Under the pieces are notes generated by a model. It was not told where the DNA came from. It did no database searches and saw only the letters and a list, made by a program, of their open reading frames with translations. A stretch of DNA of 64,000 bases from contig NC_016458.1 of assembly GCF_000226115.1 (NCBI RefSeq), positions 7,598,001-7,662,000 of the forward strand, read 5' to 3'. Below, piece by piece: positions 34,960-47,550 of this stretch (its first letter is position 1; each line of letters begins with the position of its first letter). Origin of the DNA: Thermothielavioides terrestris NRRL 8126 (taxonomy: Eukaryota; Ascomycota; Sordariomycetes; Sordariales; Chaetomiaceae). A program made the translations under genes and the position numbers.

Positions 34960-37900
34960 ATAGAGCAGTTGTTGCTTCTAGACATAGACGAGAGTAGTAC
35001 ACTAGACGTTTCGACGCTAGTATCGAGCGGACTGGACGCTACTATAAACAACCTAGGCGTCTTGCAAGTTCTAGACCTAGACTAGGTCCGTAAATACTTC
35101 TAAGTCTTATAGGAAACGATCGTATAGTAGAACGTAACTATCGAGGAACTTTATATAGCCTAGATCGCTATAACTTAGACTATAAACGCCCCTATAGTGG
35201 CCTATACCCCGGCTTTGACGATTGACGCTATAACTTTGGTAGCTCCTAGGACGTAGCGGAAGCGCCTCCCTATAGGACAACCCTTCGACAGTAAAAAGGA
35301 ACTCTTTACCGTCTAGAGGGCTATAATAGTGTACGTCCTAATAGCGGACTAGGACTTTATCGAAAGCCTCTACGACTAATAGATATTTATTTAGAGGAAC
35401 CTTAGTTAGGGAGTTTAGACTAAGGTCGTAGCCTTTTATAAGTCGAGAAGGCTCTACTATAATTATAACCTAGGAACGTTCTTCGAGTACTTTACAACCA
35501 TTTATATAGACCTCTATAAGTAGGTTATAGCCTTGACGAAGCTAGATATACTCTACTAGGAAGACAACGAGCTATTCTCCTCCTTCTTTATTTGCTTTAA
35601 AGCAAAGCTATTAAAGGCTAAAGGACTTAATTAGAGCGACGAAGTACAATTTATTAGACTATAACAATACCTTTCTTTAAAGTTGAAATATATTATAGTA
35701 GGACGAGGGGTTCTATAGAACGACTATACTATAGCTATTACAAAGTACTATAAGATCACTACTAATCTAGAGGCCCTCTACCTAGAGAAACGATATTAAT
35801 AGTCCTAAGGTAAGCGACTAGGGCTTAATATAGATATAGAGAAGGATATAGATAGAGATATACTAATAACTAAGATCAATATAGCCTATACTACCCCTAT
35901 TTAGGGGGGAGCTAATAGGGGCTATAGAGGAAAGTAGTAGTAGAATAAAGGAAAGCAAAGTACAAATGTACTATAGGCGAAGTAGGTAAACAACGAAATA
36001 TATATAGTATATTAATATATTAATAAGCTAAAGCCTATATCCATTGTAGGCGCTAAGGTTACTTTATAGCTACCTATCCCTTTGCCCTAGCTAAAAGGCT
36101 AGCTCCTTAGGTCAATATCAATAAGCTAGAGGCTAAGGAATAGGTAGAGGAGGACTCCTCCTCTAAAGAGGAGGAGAGAAAAGAGTAGCCCCTATACAAA
36201 GTCTTGTATAAGGGCTAAAAGGACCTAGTTGCTTATAGAACGAGTTTATAAAGATTAGAGAGAAAATAGATAAGCTACCCTTTCTAATCTCCGTTTTCCT
36301 AAACTCCTTTAGTTTTATAAATATATAAATGGATAGTAGGTACTAAAGCTATAGAGCTATTAGTAAAAGAGTATATTAGTGGTTAAAGATTGAGCAAATA
36401 AGCCTACCGACTCTTTATACCCTAGGCGTTATAGTTAAAGGGGTATAAATTATAAAGAAAATTATATATATCGTCTAGGTTGTAATAGACATCGATAGAT
36501 AGATTAATGCTACTATATTTTATATAGTCCTAGGACTAGCCTACAACATTATTCTAGAGCTCCTTTAGATAAACTACTATAGGATCGTACTAGACCTAGC
36601 TAATAGAGTCCTTACTATTAATTCGCAAAGCGGCCTATAGGTATATAAATGCTCTTTACAATAGAAAGAAATTAATACTACCCTAATTATAAGTATAATA
36701 TTTATAGGCTTAGCCTATAGGATATAAAAGAAGAAGTCTAAAGGAGCTTAAAATACATTCCTTGTCATTAGTATCTACGAGATAACTATTATACTAGGGG
36801 TAGCCGTCTCCTAGCCTAACGCCGACCTAGACCTAAAGATCGCTTTACTAAAGGAGCTATAAGACTTCGCCAACCTTTTCGATAAGGAAAAGGCAAACGG
36901 TCTACCCCCCTATCAAAGGGAGGCCGACCATTATATCCGTCTTAAAACGGGCCTAGATAAAAAACCTCCTAAGCTCCTATAAGGACCTTTATACAATATA
37001 TCGAAGGACTATCTCCTAGAGATTTGGAAGTAGGTTATAGACCTAATAGACAAAGGATAGATCTAAGTAAGCTCCTTATTAGTGGCTACTCTAGTCCTTT
37101 TTATAAAGAAGCTAGAAAGGGGATAGAGGTTCTATATAGATTACTAAGCTTTAAATAAGATTATTAAGTAGGATTAGTACCCGTTCCCTTTAATTAAGGA
37201 GACTCTTTAGTCCTTAGCTAAAGCTAAATAGTTTACAAAGCTAGACGTTAGAGCTATCTTTTATTATATCTAGATAGCTAAGGGGGATAAGCACCTTATA
37301 GCGTTTTATATAAGGTTTAAGCTATTTAAATAGTTAGTCTACCCCTTTAGGCTTATAGATACTCCTATAACGTTCTAAAGATATATTAACAACGCCCTTA
37401 GCTTAACGCTAAAGAACTATATAATAGTATACCTTGACGATGTTTTAGTATACTCGAGCAAGAGCTAGAAGAACTATATAAGGAAGGTATATAAGGTCCT
37501 TCAAAGGCTAAAGGATATAGGCCTTAACCTAGATCTTAAAAAGTATATATTTGTAGTAAAGGAAGTTAAATACCTAGGGTATATTATAGAGGTAGGAGTC
37601 TATATCTACCCCAACTCTAAAAAGATTAAGGCTATTTATAAGTAGAAGGCACTCTATAAAGTCTAAGGAGTATAGAGCTTCCTTAGGTTCACTAACTTCT
37701 ATCGCGACTTTATCTCCAACTTCTCTAAGAAGGCGGCCCTATTGATATATTTTACCTATAAAAATGTCCTATTCCATTAGGGCAAGGAGGAATAGGAGGC
37801 TTTCGATATACTTAAAGCTATGTTTATATCAAAGCCGATCTTCGCCTAGTAGGATCCTAAGAAGAAGACAATTGTAGAAGCGAACTGTTCTAGTATAGCA

Positions 37901-39850
37901 CTTAGCAAATACTTGTCTTAATAGGGGGAGGACAGAGTCCTTTACTCTATAGCCTACTACTCTATAAAACTAAGCCCTACTAAATACAACTATACTATTT
38001 ACAATAAAGAGCTATTAGCTATTATTTTATACTTTAAAGCTTAGTTGGTAAAGCTTCGAAGTATAGTAGCCCCCTTCACTATCTTAATCGACTATAAGAA
38101 TCTTAAGTACTTTACTTAGCTATATCCGATTAGTGAACAACAAGCTAGATAGATAGAGATACTCTCTTTATTCAACTTTAAGCTAAAGTATTGGCTAAGA
38201 TCCTAGGCCTTATACTCTAATACGCTCTCCTAGTATAAATAGGACGAGCCTAAAGACAACTAGCGTATCGCCTAGCTACTTCCCTTAATTAAGGTATACT
38301 AGACTAGTATATAGGAGAAGGCTAGGCTACCTATAGGAGAAACGCTCTTTAAAGATAAATAGCTCGCTACCCTATAGAACGAGGGTATTGCTAGAGATAA
38401 GCACTATACTTACTAGCTCTAAGCTATCTACAACGAAGCTTAGAAGTTTCCTAAGGAGACGAATATAACATAGACCTAGATCGTAGACTACTCCCTTAAT
38501 ATATAAAGCGTACTCTAGTTCTATAGCTGTCTCTAGCTCTTTATATAGAAGCCTCTAACTATTATAATCATTTAACGAATTTATAACTTAGCTATATTGG
38601 GATACCTAGGGCGTAATAGACTATTTAAAATGCTTTAGAGAGATTATTACTAGGACCTTATATCGTCTAATATAAAGCGGTTTATTAAGAACTATAATCA
38701 GTACCGTCGAAGTAAGATCTTTCAATAACTATGTCAAAGGCTCCTATAGCCCTTGCCTATCCCTAATCGCTTTTAGAAACAGATCTCTATTGACTTTATA
38801 ACCGACCTCTCTACGAGAGACGAAGGAGTGCTTAGCTACCTTATAGTAATTATCGACCGTCTCTTTAAATATATATAGCTCAAGGTAATATATTCGATAG
38901 GAATAGAAGAGTATACCCTTCGATTCTATAATATATAGTGGCGTTTCTATAGGTTCTTAACCTAAATTATAACCGACTATAGGTCAGACTAGCTAAATAG
39001 GTTCTAAACCGCGTTGTATAAGGCGGTAGAGGTAGAGCAACTCCTATCGACTTCTTACTATCTTTAGACGAATAGAAGGATAGAGTAGGTCAACTAAGAG
39101 GTATAGGTAATCCTCTAGATCTTCGTCTCCTTTATATAATATAACTAGCCTAAATATCTCCTAGCCTACTAGTTTATACTTAACAATAGGGACTTGTCTA
39201 TAATTGGAGTAAGCCTGAACTACCTTCTCTATAGGTTCGATATAAGCCTTATATAGCTTATTACAATCTCGACAGCGTTTATAGCATCTTTAGAAGGTTG
39301 TACTACTAAGTTCCTTCGTTATTTAAAGGAGGGGATAGAGTAGACCTAAGTAGCTATCGTATATATATAGTAGTAGTAGTAGACAAATATAAACCGCTCC
39401 TATCGCTTAGCCAAGAGGTTCTAAGTAGAGGACGAGGTATAGCTCTCTCTATATAATATAAAGATGAACCGCCTTAGCAAAAAGCTCAACTAGCTAAATA
39501 CTAAATATAAGGTAGTTGTAGTACTAATCCTACTAACGATGATACTCGATATACTAAGTAGTCTATATCTAATCTTCTATATTGACTTAGTTAAGTGAAT
39601 AGCTTTCGACTTATTCCTTTTATAGAAAGTTATAGATAAGAGACTAGACTTTATATAAGTTATATTAAAGGAGGGTATTCCCTAATAGGAATATAGAGTA
39701 GAGACGATCTTTAAAGCTTAGAATATAAAAGAGAGAGGGAACAACTACGATATATACATTAAGTAGGTAGATTATAATAAACTAATGTAAGAGCCTTTAA
39801 AGAACTTCTTAGAGATTACTATATTTAACGAGTTCGAATAGGAGTAGAGA
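34960..39850 (+). pseudogene. Family-2 outer copy gag-pol with chromodomain, degraded
   Basis: A Gag zinc-knuckle remnant (GYFIATYPFALAKRL) lies near 36,055. Reverse transcriptase at about 36,900-37,640 includes FTKLDVRA and an unmutated YLDDVLVYSS box (near 37,430). RNase H at about 37,860-38,250 includes YNKELLAIIL. Integrase spans about 38,400-39,300. A chromodomain (NNYDIYIK, then EPLKNFLEITIFNEFE) is at about 39,670-39,850. In-frame TAG/TAA codons are frequent throughout, so it is non-functional. Confidence 0.88.
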
Positions 39851-39924
39851 GATATATAATATAATAATAGGCTAGTATCGAACTAAAGGAGGAAGGGGAA
39901 ACGTTGTATTTATATATAGACTAC

Positions 39925-40173
39925 TGTAACGTGCTGGCCTTATAGCGTCTGCAGATAAGCGTACGATGTTCTATTCAACTACTTTAAGGAAGGAAAAAGG
40001 AGAAGTACAGGCTACGGTCCCTATACGCAGAGTTTTTCAGGGGCTTGCGAAGTGGGTTCGGACCAACGTTATTCCGGGCGCGAGGCGAGCCCGCCACGGG
40101 TCCGTCCTAGGGCCGCTATAGATCCTAGGCGTAGCCCTATATACCTAGCCTAGGTATAGCCTAGTCCGTAATA
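39925..40173 (-). repeat. Family-2 inner copy, 3' LTR (element on minus strand)
   Basis: Plus-strand reading starts TGTAACGTGCTGG and ends GTCCGTAATA. A G-rich polypurine tract read on the minus strand lies directly beside it (plus strand TACTCCCCCCGCCCC from 40174). The inner, right part is strongly mutated compared with 47225-47473. Confidence 0.92.
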
Positions 40174-41000
40174 TACTCCCCCCGCCCCGTTGGGCGGTTG
40201 AATTGGAGTATACGTAACGCTACATCGAGCGTAGTTCGGGTCCAGTACAGCGCTAGTCGTAATATACGCTAGTACCTGCTACTTAGTTGCATAGCGCCTA
40301 CCTCGTCATTGGAGTAGCCTAGCGTAGTTACCTACTAAGGCCTTACCATTTACGGTCGTCCTACTACCTAGGCTCGAGTTGTCTATTTATATCGCCCTAG
40401 CAAGTCGCTAATTGGCCCTTCCCCGCTTTGTACGTTTGTACATCGCAACTACGTCGCACTGGGTATACCTACTGATTGTATACGACCCGGCCCCCTCTCG
40501 TGCTATTAAAACCCCCTCCTCCCCTACGAACTTCGTGCCCCACATTTTCTTCTCGCTTCCACCGCACGCCCCCATCCCCCCTTTGTATTCCTATCCTCTA
40601 TCCTCTCTGCACGTTGGCTCTTCCCACCTCGTTTCCATCTTATACCCGTTTCTCAACCTTCTTGTATATAGCAACGCCTACGTCGCCTATACTATTTTCG
40701 TTATACGTTCGTTCTATACCCCGTCGGCAACATTTGTCGTTTCTTCGCGCGACCGTTCTATATCTACGACGCTACTACTTCAACCTTGACGTAAACCCAA
40801 TAAGGACCTACTACGTACCCAGTTCGTTCTTGTAACTCTTTCTCCTTATATACGCTCGGCTTCTCGCTGCTTCCTTTATATATACGTCCTACGTATATTT
40901 CGTCTACTCGCTCCAACCTCTATAGCAGCTTTCTATTCTCTTTGCGATAGCGATATATTCTCGAAACTTATTTGCTTCGTCCTTGTTCGTACTCTCTAAA
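40174..41000 (+). other. Inner copy tail between 3' LTR and antisense frame
   Basis: This 827-bp stretch is less TpA-rich than its surroundings and pyrimidine-rich on the plus strand. Overlapping plus-strand open frames of 119-125 codons at 40,412-40,835 show no domain I know. Its position makes it the likely promoter and leader of the antisense frame starting at 41001. Confidence 0.4.
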
Positions 41001-42176
41001 ATGTCGGCTATAGTCGCTTCGCTCGGTAGTAACAGAGAGGGACATCGTCCTAGAGGAGACGACAACCAAGACTACAACGTATATCGTCCCTTGTTAGGCC
41101 TACTTTGGCCCTAGGCTAGAAGCTAACAGTGTCTTAGATAGAATTGTAATAATTACAACAACTCCTCTTACTACACCATTGGCGGCTACATTGTCGAAGG
41201 CGACTTAGACAACGAAGATAACGCCCTTCCTAAAGAGGAAGGGGACATCTACCTAAACTACGTTAAGCGGCTTGTATATAGTAACTTCGTCAAATGTGTC
41301 TAAGGGCGTAGAGAGAGCTATATAGAGTATACTAAGTCGTACACTAAGTGTCGCTAGAATTCGGTACTCTAGGCGACCAACCTCTCCCTATATGTCGGCT
41401 TAAAGCGCCTAATTAAATTCTACATCGATAATAAAGCTGTTGTAGAGCCTGCTTATAAAAAAACCGAAACCGAGCTAGCCCGCTACGCTATCTTGAAAGC
41501 GTTGTTTGTCGCCTTTATATATAGCTTCCGTAGTACGATTAGTACAACCCTTATACACCGATCCCTAGCACACTCTACCTTCGCCTCCGACGTACCCCTA
41601 GTCACCTCCCCTACGCCTTCGACCCTAGGCTAGCGAAGAGCCTTGGTTCTATACTAGGCCCCTTAGGACAATCTCGCTATATAGCACTATAGTCGCCTTG
41701 TCGAGTATATAGTACAACATTTTAATTCTTCCTAATAGGAGAATCGACGTATCGTAGAGGCTGTCTACACTATAGCGTAGTCTTAAGCAACTGTCTTTAA
41801 GACGAATTCGCGCCTTACGGAGTACGTTATTACGTTCACCTCCCCCTCGCCTATCTATACCCTTTGGGGGTCCCGCCCCCGCCACTTACCCTATATATAC
41901 GCGTCCCTCTACGACCTACACTACGGAGGACGCTCATCCTCCTCTATAGAGGACGTTTTATACACTTGTTAAGCGTATATACCGCCCCTGCCCCGTACCC
42001 CTTGTACGCCTAATCCGCCCCCGCGTATACCCGCCCCGCCTATATATCCGTTTAAGGATAAGGAGGAGGACTTGCCGGATATAGGACCCGTTATAGAGCC
42101 GGAGTAGGTAGCGTCGTTTATACATCTTGTTGTCTTTTTGCATATAGCTATGTTCTATTTAGTTTTAGGAGGATAA
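41001..42176 (+). pseudogene. Antisense open frame, family-2 inner copy (unrecognised product)
   Basis: The ATG at 41001 opens 391 codons to TAA at 42174-42176, opposite to the element's pol. Interruptions are TAG/TAA only, with no TGA, as expected if CAG/CAA were mutated by RIP. The start reads MSAIVASLGSNREGHRPRGD. A middle region (YVGLKRLIKFYIDNKAVVEP, then ELARYAILKALFVAFIYSF) looks helical, followed by a Pro-rich part (PPRIPAPP) and an acidic KDKEEDLPD. The outer copy keeps the same start and stop (47551-48723). No known domain is apparent; an accessory, regulatory or envelope-like role would be a guess. Confidence 0.6.
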
Positions 42177-42329
42177 CTAGATTTAGGCGTACTGTAGTTT
42201 CTCTATGCCTAGGTAGTTGTATTTGTCTAAGTTATTAGTCTTTATAGGGTAGTTTATATACGAATATAACGTTTCCTCTTCCTCCTTTGGTTCGACACCG
42301 GCCCATCGTTGTACTATGTATCTCCCTAT

Positions 42330-45300
42330 TCCTACTTGAACTCGTTAAATATAGCAGTATCCAAGAAGTTCTCCAAAGGCTTCTACATTGGTTTGTTGTA
42401 ACCTACCTACTTAACGTATATATCGTAGTTGTTCCCCCTCCCCCTTGTATTCCGAACTTTGAGGATCGCCTCTACCCTATACTTTTACTAGAGAATACCC
42501 TCCTCCGATATAACCTATATAGGGTCCAGTCGCTTATCTGTAACTTTCTACAAAGGGAGTAGGTCGAAGGCTACTCGCTCGACTAGGTCAATATAGAAGG
42601 TCGGGTATAGGCCACTTAGTACATCGAGCGTCACCGTCAGAGGGGTAGGCATCGCGACCCCCTTATACTTGGCATTTAGCTAGTCGAGCTTCTTACTAGG
42701 GCGGTTCATCTTTATATTACGTAGGGAGAGCTATACCTCGTCCCTAACCTAGAACCGCTCGACTAGGCGATAGGAGCGGTTCACATTCGCCTACTACCGC
42801 TACTACGTATATATAATAGCCGCTTAGGTCTACTCTATTCCCTCCTTTAGATAGCGGAGGAACCTAGTAGCGTAGCCTTCTAAGGAGGCTATAAACGCCG
42901 TTAGGATCGTGATAAGTTGTATAGGACTTATATCGAACCTATGAAGGAGGTAGTTCAGACTTACTCTAGTTATAGACGAATCTCTATTGTTGAGCGCGAA
43001 CTAGTAGGCTAGGAGATATTTAGGCTAGTCGTATTATATAAAGGAAACGAAGATCTAGAGGATCGCTTATACCTCTTGATTGACCTGCTCTGTCCCTTTA
43101 TTCGTCTAGGGATAGTGAGATGTCGATAGGAGCTGCTCTACCCCTACCGCCTTGTATAGTGCGGTCTAGAACCTACTTAGCTAGTCCGACCTACGGTCGG
43201 TTATAATTTGAGTTAGGAACCTATAGAAGTGCTACTATACATTATAGAACCAAAGGGTATACTCTTCCACTCTTATCGAGTATATTGCCTCGAGCTATAT
43301 ATACTTAGAGAGGTGGTCGATGATTATTATAAAGTAGCTAGGCGCCCCTTTATCCTTTATAGGAAGGTCGGTTATAAAGTCAATGGAGATCTGTTTCTAG
43401 AAGCGATTAGGGATAGGCAAAGGTTGTAAAAGCCCTTGACATAGCTATTGAGAGATCTTGCTTCGGCGACACTGATTATAGTTCCTAATGAACCGCTTTA
43501 CATTAGACGATATAAGGTCTTAGTAGTAATCTCTCTAAAGTATTTTGAATAGCCTATTGCGCTCTAGGTATCTCGATATAGCTAAGTTATAGATCCACTA
43601 GATAATCGTAGTAGTCAGGGGCTCCTATATAGGGAGCTAGAGACGGCTATAGAACTAGAGCGCGCCTTATACATTGAGGGAGTAGTCTACAATCTAGGTC
43701 TATACTACGTTCACCTCCTTTAGAAACTTCTAAGCTCCGTTGTAAACGGCTTAGAGCTAGTGAGTATAGTATTTGTCTTCGACAACACCTTTATCCTATA
43801 GGGCAGCGAGCTACTTATCCTCGAAGAGCGTCTCTCCTATAGGTAACCTAGCCTCCTCCTATACACTAGTCTAGTACACTTTGATCGGAGGGAGTAGCTA
43901 GGCGATACACTAGCTATCCTTAGGCTCGTCCTATTTACGTTGAGAGAGTACATTAGGGCATAAGGCCTAGGATCTTGGCTAGTACTTTAGCTCGAAGTTA
44001 AATAGGGAGAGCGTCTCCGCCTATTAGACCTGTTGTTCACTAATCGGATATAGCTAGGTGAAGTACTTAAGGTTCTTATAGTTAGTTAGGATAGTAAAGG
44101 GGGCTACTACGTTCTAGAGCTCCGTCGACTAGGCCTTGAGGCAAGAGATAATAGCTAGTAGCTCTTTGTCGTAGATAGTGTAGTTGCATTTAGTAGGGCT
44201 TAGCTTTATAGAGTAGTAGGCTATAGGGTAGAGAACCCCGTCCTCTCCCCACTAAAATAAGTATCTGCTAAGCGCTATACTAGAACAGTTTGCTTCTACG
44301 ACCGTCTTCCTTTCGGGGTCCTACTAGGCGAGGATCGGCTCTGATATAAACGTGGCCTTAAGTATATCGAAGGCTTCCTATTCCTCTTTGCCCTAGCGGA
44401 ATAGGACATTCTTATAGGTGAGGCGTATTAGTGGGGCCGCCTTTTCGAAGAAGTTGGGGATAAAGTTGCGATAGAAATTAGCGAATCCTAGGAAGCTCTG
44501 TATTCCTTAGACCTTGTAGGGCGCCTCCTACTCGCGGATAGCCTTGATCTTCTTAGGGTTAGGATAGATATAGACCCTTGCCTCTACGATATACCCTAGA
44601 TACTTGACTTCCTTTATTGCGAATACGCATTTCTTAAGGTCTAGGTTGAGGCCTACGTTCCTTAGTCTTTGGAGGACCTTATATACCTTTCTTATATAGT
44701 CCTTTCAACTCTCGCTCAAGTATACTAAGACGTTATTAAGATATACCGTTATATAATCTCCTAGCGTTAGACCGAGGGTATTGTTGATATATCTTTGGAA
44801 CGTCGTAGGAGTATCTACGAGCCTAAAGGGGTAGACTAGCTACTTAAATAGTCCGAACCTTGTACAAAACGCTATAAGGTGCTTGTCCCCTTTAGCTATT
44901 TAGATACGGTGGAACGCGGCTCTAACGTCTAGCTTCGTAAGCTATTTGGCCCCAGCTAGGGACTAAAGAGTCTCCTTAATTAAGGGGAGCAGGTACTAGT
45001 CCTGCTTAGTGATTTTATTTAGGGCTTAGTAGTCTATATAGAACCTCTATCCTCCTCCTAGCTTCTTTATAAAAAGGACTAGGGCGGCTACCGATAAGGA
45101 GTTTACCTAGATCTATCCCTTATCCAATAGGTCTACGACCTACTTCCAAATCTCTAGGAGGTAGTCCCTTAGTATATTGTATAGGGGTCTCTATAGGAGC
45201 TTAGGAGGTTTTCCGTCTAGGCTCGTCTTAAGACGGATATAATAGTCGGCCTTCCTTCGATAAGGGGGTAGGCCGTTCGCCTTCTCTTTGTCGAAGAGGT

Positions 45301-47210
45301 CGACGAAGTTATATAGCTCCTTTAGCAGGGCGACCTTCGGGTCTAGGTCGGTATTAGGCTAGGAGACGGCCGCTCCTAGTATAAGGTCATCTTACGAATA
45401 TTAGTAACAAGGAACGTATTTTGTACCCCTTTAGACTTCTTCCTTTATACCCTACGGGCTATACCTACGAATACTATACCTATAACTAAGGTGGTATTAG
45501 TTTCTTTCCACTATAAGGAGCATTTACATATCTATAGGCTACTTTGCGAATTGACGGTAAGGACCCTATTAGCTAAGTCTAGCACAATCCTATAGTAGTT
45601 CATTTAGAGAAGCCCCAATATAATGTCGTAGACTAGCCCTAGGACTATATAGAATATAGCAGTACTAATCTACCTATCGATGTCCATTGTAACGTAGGCG
45701 ATATATATAATTTTCTTTGTAATTTATACCCCCTTAACTATAACACCTAGGGTATAGAGAGTCGATAGGTTTACCTACTTAATCCCTAACCTCTGATATA
45801 CTCTCTTGTTAATAGCTCTATAGCTCTAGTACCTACTATCCATTTATATATTTATAAAACCAAAGGAGTTTAGGAAAATAGGGATAAGAAAGGGGGGCTT
45901 ATCTATTCTCTCTCTAATCTCTATAAACTTATTCTATAAATAGCTAGGTCCTTTCGGCCCCTATATAAGACTTTGTATAGGGGCTACTCTTTTCCCTCCT
46001 CCTCCTTAGAGGGGGAGTCCTCCTCTACCTACTCCTTAGCCTCCAACTTGTTAATATCGACTTAAAGAGCTAGTCTCTTAGCCAAAGCGAAGGGATAGGT
46101 AGCTACGAAGTAGCCCTAGCGCCTACAACGGATATAGGCTTTGGCCTATTGGCGTACTATATATACTTTGTCACTTATCTACTTCGCCTATAGCGCATTT
46201 ATACTTCGTTTTCCTCTATTCCGCTACTACTTTCCTCTACGACCCCTATTGGCTCCCCTCTAGGCTAGGGCAATGTAGATTATATTGATCTCGGTTATCG
46301 GTATATCTCTATCTATATCCTTCTCCGCGTCTACGTTGGGCCTAGGTCGCTTACCCTAGGACTACTAATGTCGTTCCTCTAGGTAGAGGGCCTCTAGGTC
46401 GATAGCAATCTTACGGTACTTCGCGATAGCTATAGCGTAGTCGTTCTATAGGACCCCTCGTCCTACTACGATATACTTTAACTTTAGGAAGAGGTATCGT
46501 TGTAGTCTAATAAGTTGTATTTCGTCGTTCTAATTGAGTCCTCTAGCCTTCGATAGCTTCGCCTTAAAGTGAACAATGAAGGAGGAGAACGGCTCGTTGT
46601 CTCCTTAGTGGAATATATCTAGCTCTGTTAAAGCTATAACCTACTTATAGAGGTCTACGTAGATTGTCGAGAGATACTCGAGAAACGCTCCTAGGTTATA
46701 GTTGTAGCTAGGTCCTCCTAACTCGTAGAAGGCTACGACCTTGGCCTAGACTCCCTGGCTAAGGTTCCCCTAAATGAACACCTACTAGTCGTAGGGGCCC
46801 TCGATAAAGTCCTGGTCCACTACTAGGATATACACTATTATAGCCTTCTAGGCGGTAAAGAGCTCCTTTTTGTCGTTGAAGGGTTGTCCTATAGGGAGGC
46901 GCTTCCACTACGTCTAGGGAGCTGCTAGAGCCGTGGCGTTAGTCGTCGAAGCTAGGGCGTTGGCTACTGTAGGGGCGTTCATAGTCTGAGCTATGGCAAT
47001 CTAGGTTGTACGAAGTTCCTTAATAGTTACGTTCTGTTGTACGATCGTCTCCTACAAGAGCTGGAAGTGTTCGTGGACCTAATCTAGGTCCAGGACCTAT
47101 AGGACGCCTAGGTTGTTTATAGTAATGTCCGGTCCACTTAGTACCAACGTCGAAACGCTCGGCGTACTGCTCTCGTCTACGCCTAGAAGCAATAGCTACT
47201 CCATCTGCCT
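42330..47210 (-). pseudogene. Family-2 inner copy gag-pol with chromodomain, degraded
   Basis: Read on the minus strand: Gag at about 47,200-46,000 with knuckle remnant GYFVATYPFALAKRL near 46,100. Protease-like sequence follows at about 45,850. Reverse transcriptase spans about 45,150-44,480 (TKLDVRAAFHRI; the YLDD box reads YLNN). RNase H then integrase lie at about 44,350-42,650, and the chromodomain at about 42,510-42,330. The predicted primer-binding site is the plus-strand AAGGTAGTTGAA at 47212-47223, complementary to TTCAACTACCTT at 47274-47285 in the adjacent LTR. Many TAG/TAA codons make it inactive. Confidence 0.86.
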
Positions 47211-47224
47211 GAAGGTAGTTGAAC

Positions 47225-47473
47225 TGTAATGTACTAGCCTTATAGCGTCTACAGATAAGCGTACAATGTTCTATTCAACTACCTTAAGGAAGAAAAAAGG
47301 AGAAGTACAGGCTACAGTCCCTACGCACAGAGTTTTTCAGGGGCTCGCGAAGTGGGTTCGGACCGACGTTATTCCAGGCGCGAGGCGGGCCCGCCACGGG
47401 TCCGTCCCGGGGCCGCTACGGATCCTGGGCGCAGCCCCACATACCCAGCCCGGGTACAGCCCGGTCCGTAACA
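47225..47473 (-). repeat. Family-2 inner copy, 5' LTR (element on minus strand)
   Basis: 249 bp. The right, outer half is GC-rich and almost free of the C-to-T and G-to-A changes seen in 39925-40173. The left, inner end is the more mutated one. An open frame at 47266-47544 crosses it and is not a gene. Confidence 0.92.
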
Positions 47474-47550
47474 ACTACCCTATAAAGACTAGCTACTTAG
47501 ACAAATACAACTATATAGGTATAGGAAAACTACGATATACCTAAGTCTAG

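Larger units (their letters stand above)
39925..47473 (-). mobile_element. Family-2 Ty3/gypsy chromovirus, inner inverted copy
   Basis: The 249-bp LTRs at 39925-40173 and 47225-47473 are equal in length. A perfect ACTAC duplication (39920-39924, 47474-47478) flanks them. Pol reads on the minus strand, so 47225-47473 is the 5' LTR. The coding part and antisense frame match the surrounding outer copy, and the LTRs are homologous to the outer ones, which makes this an insertion into its own relative. LTR length differs by 29 bp, so the two belong to slightly different subfamilies. Confidence 0.93.

Noticed and set aside
47266..47544. 92-codon open frame with un-RIPed composition
   Set aside because: Lies across an LTR and the insertion junction; open only because the outer LTR half is little mutated.
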